A stretch of 64,000 bases of DNA from Scleroderma bovista. Its lineage: Eukaryota; Basidiomycota; Agaricomycetes; Boletales; Sclerodermataceae. The stretch covers positions 62,001 through 126,000 of the forward strand of contig JAYMGJ010000140.1 in assembly GCA_037178675.1 (NCBI GenBank). The letters are read 5' to 3'. Every line of letters starts with the position of its first letter. Position 1 is the first letter of the stretch. Below, piece after piece: positions 44,801 to 55,200 of the stretch. Made by a program: the position numbers and the translations under genes. The notes under the pieces were generated by a model, which was not told where the DNA came from, ran no database searches, and was given only the letters and a program-made list of their open reading frames with translations.

Positions 44801-46191
44801 TGTTGCCCATATAGACGTATAAGGGCCACAGTTTGGCTGTTCCGAATGCGGTGAGATGAGTAGCATCCGACCATAACATAAGCCCAACGATTCGTCGAGG
44901 CAGGGTACATCCGCTCTCAGGCGGTAACTCCTGGAGTTGACGGTGCGCAGCCAAAAAGCTTTCAGAACTGTACAGTTCACCATAAACCCTTACATCTTGG
45001 GTCTTATGAGGTGGATGCCAGCGAAGCTCATATGGTTCGTAATGGAAGAGTCGGTGATGGGTGGAATCTGACACATTTTCTCGAATAATTTCCACCAAGG
45101 AACGGTGATAGAAGTCCTCGACAATGTACTCCTTTGCGCCAGGGTTCCCAGTACGACGATGGAAGGGGATGCTTATCCGGATGGCCTTCTTTTTCCATCC
45201 GCTATCATCATCCAACCATTCGCAATCGGCCTCGGTCTTGTCACTTTGAACATCGCTGTTGCCCAGCTTTCGATCGATCGACACCCAGTTTGTATTTCGT
45301 ACATCTCCTGGGTCATATCCTGGATGTCCTATAATATCCAGAAGTTTCCTGAAGCTGGTTCGGGTCTTCTGATGCCCTTGATTCCAATACCAATCCCCTA
45401 GCAGTAACGAAGTTTCATTTGGGTATGGATAAAATGGATTGCCGCCAGTTGTAATGGTTTCCATGGGTTGGGAAGAGGTATCGTTGCGGGGGGTTGAGAG
45501 ACCCGCTTCGTCCAAAGAGTTGTCGGTGTCAGGGTCGATAATTGGCAGTGAATCTTCATCATAGAGTCGAAATAAGCCAAAACTGTTAAGCTGGGTCTTG
45601 AATTTTGGACGTAAAGGTGGTGATGGTGCATGTGAGGGTTCGCAAGGAGCCAATTCATTCGGCGGACGGGACACATTCAAAGGCTCGATTTCTCTTGGAT
45701 TTTCCCGAGCTTCCGTAGGAGGCAACGGCCTGGGTGGCTCTGGTAGGAAGTCTCTGTAGCGTGCTGGTAACCGTCGGTGAAGGCGCCTGGGCCTCCGCTG
45801 GGCCAAAGGTAAAGAATCATCGCTAGGTTGTGGTTCAATATGGTCCTTGTTCCAATGTGTAAGAACATCAGTATAACAACCTTGATCAAAATATTATTTT
45901 GCATACCGTGTTTGATTCTCTCTCAGCGGAGGCAGGGTCAACAGACCCATGCTCCTCGGCCCGATGTTCCAGAATTGCCAAGTTTGGCTCAAGGGCGTCT
46001 TGGCCCGAGTCCATAGCACCCTGAATGCGGACCTTTTTGTTTCGATATACTTCTTTCGCCTTAGAAAGCGCTCCAGAAAGGCGCTTCTTGCCCTTTGCAC
46101 AACCTTTTTCATGTCGTGTAAAGGTGGTAAGACCTGTGAAAATGCGACCACAGACACAAGTCTGGGTAAATGTTTGGTCTGAGTCCGACAT
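41883..46191 (-). mobile_element. Apparently full-length Plavaka-type DNA transposase
   Basis: The coding sequence runs from an N-terminal C2H2-like finger (CVCGRIFTGLTTFTRHEKGC, then KKRLSGALSKAKE) through a disordered linker. Next come WYWNQGHQKTRTSFRKLL and the first catalytic block LWSDATHLTAFG. Then HCHDGVDRRLYPRIF with ADYPEKVLIATV and CLCPRCLIPK, the second catalytic block VVDLLHEFELGVWK, and the LNLQTYKLHALGDYVEQIR region. The C-terminal RWFDLVDVPAGWEHTTLD and GCHLIPAF end in an acidic tail. Joining frames needs several short introns (for example at about 45890, 44690, 44150, 43920 and 43300). No internal stop was needed in the blocks I joined. Terminal inverted repeats were not identified. 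Possibly still autonomous. Confidence 0.75.
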
Positions 46192-46406
46192 GTCAAAGTA
46201 ACTAAGGGTGTAAAGTGTACTAGTTGTAAATGTAGGACAGTTGTAAAAATACCAGGCAGGCAGATGACAAACATAAAATGCAACAAAATTTAAGCGTTAT
46301 ACAAGGAGCCGAACTACTACGTTGTGCGTACAAAAAACCCCTACAGTGCTCATCGTGCGCAGACAGGAACCGAGGACGCAGAAAATGGAGGAAGGTACGT
46401 GCCTAT

Positions 46407-46967
46407 CTAATGAGCCTTCTCTCGACCATACACCCAGCTAAAAGGCTTGGCTTGGATCCGGGACACGTCATCCTTGTATTTCCCGACAGTCGTTGAAGTG
46501 TCCACGAAGCAGTCCCGGTAATAGTAAGCGTTGTGATACAATGCGATCCTTTTCCCGCCAAGCAAGGCAGAGATATCCCCTTCATAATCCTCAAGCTCAC
46601 TCTGAACCTTCGCCAAAGAAGTGACTAAGTCTCTCTTTTTATCAAGAGAAGCCTTCCAAGCTTTGAAAAGCTTCTTGACCGAAGGGTTATCCGGATCTGG
46701 TGGAGTCTGTAGAAAGGTCACTCGCTGCTTTACGACGTTGAAAAAGTACCTTACATCCCCAGAAATGAACATATCTTCAAACAACGCATCGGGCAAAGCA
46801 GCATCATGGACGCGAAGCATCAAAAATGTATATACTGGGCCTAGCCCAGCAGGCAGTCGTTGAACAGGACTAGGATCACACGGTACTGCATCGTATGGGA
46901 ACGGCGTCGAGGAAGGGTGACTCGGGTCACTGGCGAAAGCAAGTTTCGTTACGGCTGTTCGAGGCAT
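46407..46967 (-). CDS. Unrecognised ORF (about 187 aa) upstream of the Plavaka transposase
   Basis: Single-exon frame in the same orientation as the transposase, about 215 bp upstream of it. The start at MPRTAVTK (46967) is preferred; another in-frame Met lies seven codons earlier. Segments such as FLMLRVHDAALPDALFEDMF, VRYFFNVVKQRVTFLQ and a charged coiled region (LVTSLAKVQSELEDYEGD) suggest a folded soluble protein. No family recognised. It may be an accessory ORF of the transposon or an independent gene. Confidence 0.45.
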   Translation of the reverse strand: MPRTAVTKLAFASDPSHPSSTPFPYDAVPCDPSPVQRLPAGLGPVYTFLMLRVHDAALPDALFEDMFISGDVRYFFNVVKQRVTFLQTPPDPDNPSVKKLFKAWKASLDKKRDLVTSLAKVQSELEDYEGDISALLGGKRIALYHNAYYYRDCFVDTSTTVGKYKDDVSRIQAKPFSWVYGREKAH

Positions 46968-46988
46968 CGTGAGCAGGTACTTGTTCAA

Positions 46989-47917
46989 GGGAGAGGAAGC
47001 TCACTCACTGGATTTATCCGTATTTTCCTATGTTGACTCATGTATGTGACATTTTACACTCCGCCTTTGCCATCACTGACTACAGGTGACGTGAGCCCCC
47101 AAATTTAGTCCACTTGGGAATCATTGGCCGTATACGGCACTATGTTCCAAAATCTGTGAACTTGGAAGCACCTCATTGTATAGCCTTTGACCACCTACCA
47201 ATAGTAATCCGCCGAATTCAGTTCCATCCAATCTACGCAATCGTCCTACATCACCGAGTGCGAGCGGGTAGGTAAAAAGAACAATCTGGATAGACAACAA
47301 GAGTGGTGGCGGAGCTTGAAAGCTTTATGTAGTGAAATGCTCGTGGGACCAAAATTAAACCTCCGCCTCAAAGTGTAAAACGTGGTGGGAAAACATAACT
47401 AATATAGGGGACCCGCCAGGCAAAGGGCGACGAAGGTTGAAATACAGTTTAGTGAGTCGATAAAGTATGTAGTGTGCAGATAATTATATTTTCTATTTGA
47501 ATGTAATGAAATGGAATAAAGGATGGACCCAGAGTATACAACAGGCACGTGGAATTTGAAAAGACCTACGTTTGAACTGCTCGGTGTGAGGGAGCTATCA
47601 ATGCGTTAGTGGGAGGTAGATGTGCACAGCATACCACCTCGCGATCGTGATGTAACAGCGTGGCAGGAGGGATAGTAGTACAGTAGTGGATATAAGAATA
47701 GAAAAAGGAAGAGAGTTCTATGGACGGAGTCGGGCACGGTGGGGGTTATGGGACGTGATTGTTGGAAAATGGTGAAGGTAGGATGCTATCTCCTGTTGGG
47801 GAGAGTAGGCTTGTTGCCGTGCGGTGCGTGATCTTGTCAAGGTGACAGGGTACGGTGGCTGCTCCTGAGATGGACTGGTCCAGGAGCGGCCGGCGCGTGT
47901 GGATCTGCTTATGGTAT
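46989..47917. other. Non-coding, no gene seen
   Basis: About 930 bp without gene-like frames or clear repeats. Confidence 0.45.
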
Positions 47918-48190
47918 TTAATTCTGACGTGACAGACTTTTATGATACCTCACCAAAGGTGGTCTGGAAGTGTTTCGTTGCGTCAATGTAACGCAGAAGG
48001 TATTTGCGGGCGCTTTCACGCGTGAGGATGTATAACAGCGAGTGCGTATCTCTACCCAACGCTCTTTCCAGAACGAGGCGGTCCCTTTCGTACCTCGGGC
48101 ACTCATAAAAAAGATGGTGGATGGTTTCAAGGCGGGTGTTTCCGCATTGCAAGCAATATGGGGTATAGCTACATCTGAAGCGGTGAAGGT
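47918..48190 (-). mobile_element. 3' fragment of a LINE (non-LTR) reverse transcriptase ORF
   Basis: The frame reads YCLQCGNTRLETIHHLFYECPRY followed in parts by RDRLVLERALGRD, ESARKYLLRYIDATKHFQTTFG and a stop. CxxC...HHxxxxC is the zinc-knuckle that closes fungal LINE ORF2, with the usual ATxxFxxTFG ending. An in-frame TAG lies just upstream, and no reverse transcriptase or endonuclease motifs occur nearby, so this is a 5'-truncated dead copy. Confidence 0.7.
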
Positions 48191-49550
48191 GCTAATGTGG
48201 GATGGATCGCCTAGTCAGTATTGATGTGGTGCGGGACATGTAGGAGCTGGCAGCGTTAGAGATAACCGGGGTTTGAGGAAACGATGACGGGGACAATAGA
48301 CTCGGAGACGACCATGAGGGAGATTGGGCATATCGTGCAGTACGGACAGACAGCGTACTTAAAGGCTGTCGGTTTGTATGTCAGTACTTATTGGCGACGA
48401 GTTATTCAATCAGTAAAACAAACTTACAAAATTATGCGTTTCACAAGTCCTCCACGCTGCAAGCAGGCAAACAATGCTAGATGCGGTGCCACAGGCCGTA
48501 GGAGAGTAACATATTTGGGGAACTAAGGTACTATATATAATGAATATTTGCGGGTCATCTATGTATGTAGTTTTGTTGGGAATCCGCGGAGGGCATTCCG
48601 GCTGCGTGTGATGAGAGAGAATTCCACATTTATATACCCTTACAAGCAAACAGATGTGCTAAGACGCGGTGCCAGAAGGCCGTAGGAAATGTTAAGTGTA
48701 GCTAAGGAGTTGTTGGACGTGGATTGGTAGGCCAGTATTGTATGTAGGTGGTTTTTGTGGTGGCAAAGTAAGGTTTTGGTATAAGGAAAGCAAGGCTGTA
48801 AAAAAAAAGTGAGAACAAATATCGCTCTGCTTCTAACCTAATCTCATATCAAATACTTACTGGCCGCTCGTGCGGGAGAGTAATCTCCGTAAGAAAGTGT
48901 AACCGATGAACACTGAAGGGGAGTGTCGAAGGAGGGGGGAAAGTTTGATGATCGGATTGATGAGGGCTGGTTGGTTGTTGACGTGGCTGAGTACTACCCC
49001 ACAGCGATTGGCAGACAAAACATCCAGCCAGTGGGTGTCAATATTGGGGAGAGATGGGGGTAAACGTTGCACGTGTGAGCAACGTGTTGAGTCGGTGATG
49101 GAAGTGTTGCAGTGTTGTAGGACAAAAGCAGCGGCGACAGGGGCTGTCGACTGCAAGACGACTGTTGTAAAGACAGGAGGTCGCGCTGCCTCCTTGTGCG
49201 TTGCACAACGCGTCTTTTCCTCGGTGTCGATGTGAGGCTGGGGATACTTCGAGTGGAATGGGGGCGGTGGGGGCGTTGTTATTTTTGGGCTCGCTGGCGG
49301 TTCGGTGGATGCATATAGTGGTGAGCGTGTCCTAGCAGATGGGAGGGGTTCAGTATGGTGTCACTGTTACGCTGGAGATACTTCGGGTGGGTGGGCCATT
49401 GTTTTTTGAACGCGCTGGTGCCCAGAGGAAACTTGTTAGTGCGACTATGCCTGACGTGACGAGGTCCTCTGAAGCTTTTTGAGTGACGTTGGTCTCTATA
49501 CGCTATACACGTAGATTACAACTAATATCTGAGCCGTACAACTACATACA
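48191..49550. other. Non-coding, no gene seen
   Basis: About 1.4 kb. Two GATACTTCGnGTGG blocks (about 49242 and 49377) hint at a diverged duplication. The 109-codon frame at 48906-49235 has no features. Confidence 0.4.
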
Positions 49551-49559
49551 AGTATTGAG

Positions 49560-49725
49560 TGCGAAGGAAAGAAGAGCAACAGCTTCTCACGCGCTTCGTT
49601 TATATAGAGAAATGAAGACTCAGTCGTGACTCAGCTCGGGAAGTTCCCAGCAGGTCACGTGACCAGGGTCATTTTCTCTATATAAGCTAATCGTGAGAGC
49701 ACTTATTCGCTTTCTTCTCTTCCTC
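49560..49725. promoter_or_regulatory. Mirror-symmetric divergent TATA promoter module
   Basis: TATATAGAGAAATGA (49601-49615) is the imperfect reverse complement of TCATTTTCTCTATATAA (49669-49685). Similarity extends outward for some 30 bp on both sides, giving two outward-facing TATA boxes. The centre holds TGACTCA (49627-49633, Gcn4/AP-1 type) and the palindrome GTCACGTGAC (49654-49663, bHLH/E-box type). The right-hand TATA lies about 320 bp before the Spt5-like gene. An LTR U3 region is an alternative reading. Confidence 0.5.
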
Positions 49726-50003
49726 ATTGTGGTCCACACTGTACTATTGGTCTTATAGCATAGAATGTTCTTAGTTCTCCTACGTACGATTAGGCTATCA
49801 GTAATGCATAAAAAATGAGGCTGCAAATGTGTGGCACGGTGACATCATGATGCCGCGTCCACCACTCGAGACAATTCAGGGATAGCATTGTGAGCGATTC
49901 TCTTTATAAGGCGCTGGTGAGTCTACACTTGTTTTTTTCTTCCTCTTCGTCCCAACATACATACTTACAGCGGTACAGTAGCTTTCCGCAACATCGATAC
50001 GCT

Positions 50004-53000
50004 ATGTCCACGTCAATTAAAATCACACCCTCTATGGTCGTGAGCTCCGTGTATACGTGGCTCGAGAAATATGCCAACAAAGAAGCCACGGTTTCGCATG
50101 TCTTACACAACATAGAATTCGAGTTAGGTGCCGTGAAAGCCAGTTTTCACGAAGATAGCTGGATGGATATTCTGGATCATATTGCGATTAGACCAAATGG
50201 GTGGGACGAGGTGAGAACTGAATGGGGTCGGGTTAAATCAGGCACGTCGCATTTCTTCTCTCAGGTGTCGATGTCCTTATATTTTTGCAAGTTCCGTTGC
50301 TCCAAGACATGAGAGCCTGGCGCCTGATCCAGACTTGGGTCTATGGCGGGTCTAACTTGGATGTAGTGTCAGAGGTGATGGAAATTGCCTACGGTGACCG
50401 GTATGTCCATACGGATTGGGAGGAAGTTTTCCATACGCTGCAACAAGTGTACGAGACTGAAGAAGACGAAGATAATCCGGAGACGCGTCAAATCTTTCAC
50501 GAGATATTGAACTCTCGAGGACTCCCCGTTCCACGTCCTCTTAATCGATCTTTCCTCCTGACCGCCGCTCTGCTACCGATGGCGCATTTGGATGAGGATT
50601 CCCCACCCCCACCTCCTGCCCCTGCCCCTGCCCCTCCGAAAGCGCTAGCGAAGACTAAAAAGAGGACACTTGATGACCTACGTGCCCTTGACATGGGGGT
50701 CATTGATCTGACCACATTCGAGACTGGTGATGAGGACGCCAGCAAGGCCGGGCCTTCGGAAGTGCTGCAGAAGCAACAGAAGACGAATGTTCGATTAAGC
50801 AGTCGCTTTCTCGACATATCCGCGTTAGATGATGATGAAGATGACGACGACGACGACGACGACGACGAAGAGGACAGCAAAGATTACAGTGATGAAGACG
50901 CGCCGATAACCAGCCCTGCTGAGGTTCTTCCTGGTGGACGGACGTCATTCGCCTCGCGTCTGGACGATATTTGCCGCCAATATAGCGATGGTACCAACCT
51001 TGCTGGCGGTACCTCGAACGATCCCCCCCGTCCTCCCCCCTTCCCAATACAACATACGTCCCTCCGTGTCTACAAGGTCGATATCATAACAGGTATGCAT
51101 GGACATATTTCCCAGTATCGTAACCTAAATCTCCCTAAAGCAAGCGCAGCCGACTACATCCGAGGTGTACTTGAACGAAAGTCATTCAAGGTCGTGCCAG
51201 GATATTGCTACTCTTTGTATGTAGAAGCCACCAGTTCGAAGACCATTCTGTCCGCCATGCCGCCAAGCCATTGATCCAGTGTCAGAAATATTAGTCGTGT
51301 TCCAACGGAAGAAGTGGTGTCCCTATATTCACCCCGCGAGCTTTTTACTTCTGCATTTTGGGTACGGGTTAAGTGTGGCAACTACAAGAACGATATCGGC
51401 TACGTGCTATCTCGAGACGGGGACCAAGTTGATATTCTCGTTGCTCCTTGTGAACGTCCCTACGACGATGGTTCTCAAAAGCTCCTCTTTGACGCTAACA
51501 TGGCTCGACTAGCGGGGTATGCAGTGATAGTGGATGGTCCATCCGATATACGTGCCGGGGTGGAATCTTGTTGTGGACATATCTACCACAAGGGTCTACT
51601 TCGGCGATCTTTCTCAAAGAAAGCGCTGGAGGTTGTCGAAGTACCTCACCCAGATGATCTTCTTCTTCATTCGCTGGCCGGTATTGACCCCCCTCTTATT
51701 CACCGGACGATCAAAATATTCTCGGCACAATTTTGGCGACAAGACGATCTCGTTTGTCTCACTGAAGGAGAGCTTCGTAACACATCCGGATGTATCTTGT
51801 CCGTCGACCTGCAGAATAGATCTGCAGTCATCGCGATCAGCAGTGACGGAAAACTTCCAGCTCAGTACAGCTCCCCGATTCTCCACTTACAATGCATGTA
51901 TAGGCGCGGTGATTGGGTTAAAGTCTTCGCAGGTTCGGATAGGGGGACTGAAGGCTGTGTGGTGGATCAATCAGGCGAAAGAGTTACGTTGTCTATTCAT
52001 AGACATGGGGAAATAACGGAGGTATGTCTACCGTGTACTTTCTTTCAAGTGCGCGCAACTGATCTTGAATAGATCCAAGCTGATCCTCTCCTTTTACATT
52101 CATCCATCCCCGCCCACAGGATTGCAGAGGTCACGCAGCAACCAGACAAATATTCTCATGATCCCGAGCCGCATCAGGACGCGATTCAAATCGGTGACCG
52201 CGCTAGTGTTTTTGATGGTCCACGGCGAGGACTCATGGGGAAGATTATATGGATCGAGTCCCCGATGCTGTGGATTGAACCCTCGATGTTACCATGTAAC
52301 TTTCCTCAGCAAGGCGAGGCGACCAATATCAAACCCGAAGGTCCTGGCTCTTGGTGCATACACATTCACAAGGACGAAGCGGTGATAGAACCTCCCCCAA
52401 CGTTGAAATTTTCCAGCGAGTGCGGTTATGATGTCACCTTGGGCGATGTGGTTCAAGTCGTGCGAGGAGAGTATTGTGGTCGAACGGGCACCGTCATCAA
52501 CGTACTTTTCCAGAATGCTTCCATGGATATTAGGTGTGGCGACTTTACCACGGTATGCTCATGTATTTTTTTTCTACTACGCTCTGACAAGTGCTTCTAG
52601 CTTCATGTCCGTATATCATCGTGTATGAAAGTACACAATTGGACGCCGCTGTCCCTACGCAGTGGAAGTGAAGTATGGATTATAGCCGGCGATAAAAAAG
52701 GCCGTCGAGCCCATCTAGTATTCCTGGGACGCCAGTCAAGTGTCATTTCCATGTTAGGATACCTGCACTACGAGATCAAGAATACTGACGTCGCGAGCAG
52801 GTGCGTTCCTTCATGGTACCCTTGATGATACCTGGATGGTAATTGTTTGTTTTTAGTACAGGGTACCTGTTAAATGGAAAAAAACTAGGTGATGCTCGTC
52901 TGAACGTGCTAATCGCTTTGCAGCGAAGGTCTTTCGTTCCAGAGCCCGTTGCACCAAGGCAACGAACTCCTCCCCCGAGCCCCCAACTACGACCCCCTGC

Positions 53001-53575
53001 GGCTGACCAGTCAAACCTAGGCGAGACCACTGATGATCCTTGGACCATTTCAGCATCGGATCTTTCCCCAGCCTCGCCCCCAACTGTACCACCTGTGGTG
53101 GATAAAGGTATGTTCTGTCGGTTTCGGCCTGAACTTTGCTAATTATGATACTTCAGGTTGTATACCATGGCTGTTCGACGATAGCTTCTGTCGTTTTGCA
53201 CACTACCACATCTGTTTTAATGTGGGAATTGGTTACAACCGCGGCTCGCTTCATAAACGGGTGGTCCGTACCACTTGCCCAGACCGATTTCTTGGCCCAG
53301 AAGGTCCCGTTTCCTCAGGGTGTGTATCTGTCACTGTCACTGCCCACCGCGACAGTACCCGAATCGAGCGCCATGTAATTCCTGCGGAATACCTTACTGC
53401 TGCACCTCCCAGAGGAAAGGATCAAAAATGTTTGATCCTGAAGGGCGAAATGGCGGGCCAGGTTCACTGTGTCAAGTTGTGTAAGACTAGGCAACAGCCG
53501 CCGATGGTCATACTTTACAATGGGACCTCGTTGCCTTTAAGCGATACTTGCTTGGTTATAGAAGCTTGCGCATAG
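50004..53575 (+). CDS. Spt5-like KOW-domain protein with one in-frame stop
   Basis: Resembles the Spt5/NusG family (transcription elongation), in the diverged paralogue form I recall from agaricomycetes. An N-terminal helical region is followed by a Pro/Ala stretch, an acidic run of Asp (about 50829-50875), an NGN-like block (LRVYKVDIITGMHGH...YIRGVLERKSFKVVPGYCYSLYVEA) and several KOW-like segments (VRVKCGNYKNDIGYV, GDWVKVFAGSDRGTEGCVV, IQIGDRASVFDGPRRGLMGKI, GDVVQVVRGEYCGRTGTV, GSEVWIIAGDKKGRRAHLV). A Pro-rich linker and a globular C-terminal domain end it. At least six exons. TGA at 51272-51274 interrupts the frame between PPSH and SSVRNISRVP. Family members I recall have Arg there, so CGA to TGA is likely. 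All other junctions I checked are open. Confidence 0.7.
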
Positions 53576-54720
53576 TTGACGTATCTCAAATGAAATGAAA
53601 TAAGATTATGCCCGACTACGCTATGACAAAGCTCAAATCTAAAACAAGACCTCGCCGGCACAAAGAACCACACACGAGACCACAAACAGAGAGCGACAAA
53701 GAGAAATTACAGCAGATAAAGCCCTGATTTGCTAGGTAGTATTATTGCTGTTGAGGGTGTGATTGCCAGCATGGTTGGTATGACACAGATGAATCCCCCG
53801 GTTAAAGATCCCCATGAGTACTATTCCACTGTTGATTCCTCAGTCGCTAATTATTTTATAGTTCTCCATATGACACCAATTCTCCCTGAAGGACCAAGAA
53901 TGGCATCTTCTGGTCAAAGTCATTGACTTTTTTTTGTATAAGCTTGATGATCTGGTTTGGCTGTGTGTTCATAAATTTCTTATCGTCATTGAGCCTCTCC
54001 TTATCGACGAAGATTACTATGCTCGCGTAGAAGGTCGTGAGATCATATCCAATCTAGCAAAGGCGCCCCCGGTCTTGCACACATGATCTCTACAATGCGT
54101 CCGGATATTGACCATGCTGACGAGTATGTCCGGAATACTACTGCTTGCGCCTTCTGGTCCGCCTGACACACGAATCCACACGTCCAATATTGTTGGCCTA
54201 TGGAACAAGATGGGCCAGGCCAATGAATCCGTTCACGAGCTCGCCAACCGTCACCCTCCAAGGCGCTCCGCAGCCAGCGGGCCAGCCTGGTCCGATGTGC
54301 TGCCACCAGGGTTCGGGCAGTGCCATGTCTGGTGCTCAGCACCGTGCAGCAGTCCTCGTCATCTTTAGCCGCACCCAATCCTTTCGTCCAACGCCCAGCT
54401 TTCGCTTTGGTTCTACTTTTTTCCTATTGTTTTTGAGTCGGTTCTAGCCTGTTCTAGCTGCCTGCCTGCCTAGTACACCCTACATCCTACTAGTAGTACT
54501 ACTGCCCACCTACTACTAGTACCGTTTAGTCCGCTTGCAATTTCCTTTCCCATGTCGCGTTCGTCACGTTTGTTCGTTTGTTTGTTCGTTCATTATCCGC
54601 TCGCTCGCTCTCCCTTCCAGATGACAGTCATTCCCCAATATACGCAGTTACCATAGCAGCACACCCGCCCCTCCCTCGCCCCTGCACACCTCGCCGCAGC
54701 TGGCACTGACCGGGGCAGCC
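53576..54720. other. Non-coding, no gene seen
   Basis: 1.1 kb with short frames only. Stretches near 54460-54600 are built from CTACTAGTAGTACTACT-like and TTTGTTCGT short repeats. Confidence 0.4.
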
Positions 54721-54724
54721 CACC

Positions 54725-54830
54725 CGGCCACGTGATGCGACCGTCCTCTCTGATGCGGTGGGGCACCGCCACTGCACTGCTCGTAATGTTATCAGCAGGC
54801 ACGTGATGGTGTGACATTATCACTATATAA
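54725..54830 (+). promoter_or_regulatory. CACGTG plus TATA promoter module
   Basis: CAGCAGGCACGTGA (54794-54807) is followed by TATATAA at 54824, a 24-bp offset. A second CACGTG sits near 54730. The Spt5-like gene promoter has CAGCAGGTCACGTGA and TATATAA at similar spacing, suggesting shared ancestry or shared regulation. Confidence 0.4.
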
Positions 54831-55200
54831 CCATTTCAAACTCCACCTAAATTTTCTTTTCTCTTCTTTCATGTCCATTCGTTTGTTAGTGTAGCATTAG
54901 TAGTGAACTATGCCAGTTACACGATCGCTTCGCTCAGGTGGTCTCAGTTGTTGAGGGGTATCGTAGTACATCCATGCTTGCTTGTTTTTGTTCGTAGTAG
55001 TGCTGCCAGCTCTCCTCGCGCCTTCGAGCGTCCTGACTCAACCCAAATGTCAAAGTCACATCGCTGCCTGCTGCACCGAGTTGCTCAGATTGCATTGCTA
55101 AGTCGAGCCGCGAGGCGATGGATAGATGGATAACGATACCAATCTGAATCATGTTCATAAAGGGAATGCTGGTCAGTGTCATTCTCTCCTGCTAACCTCG

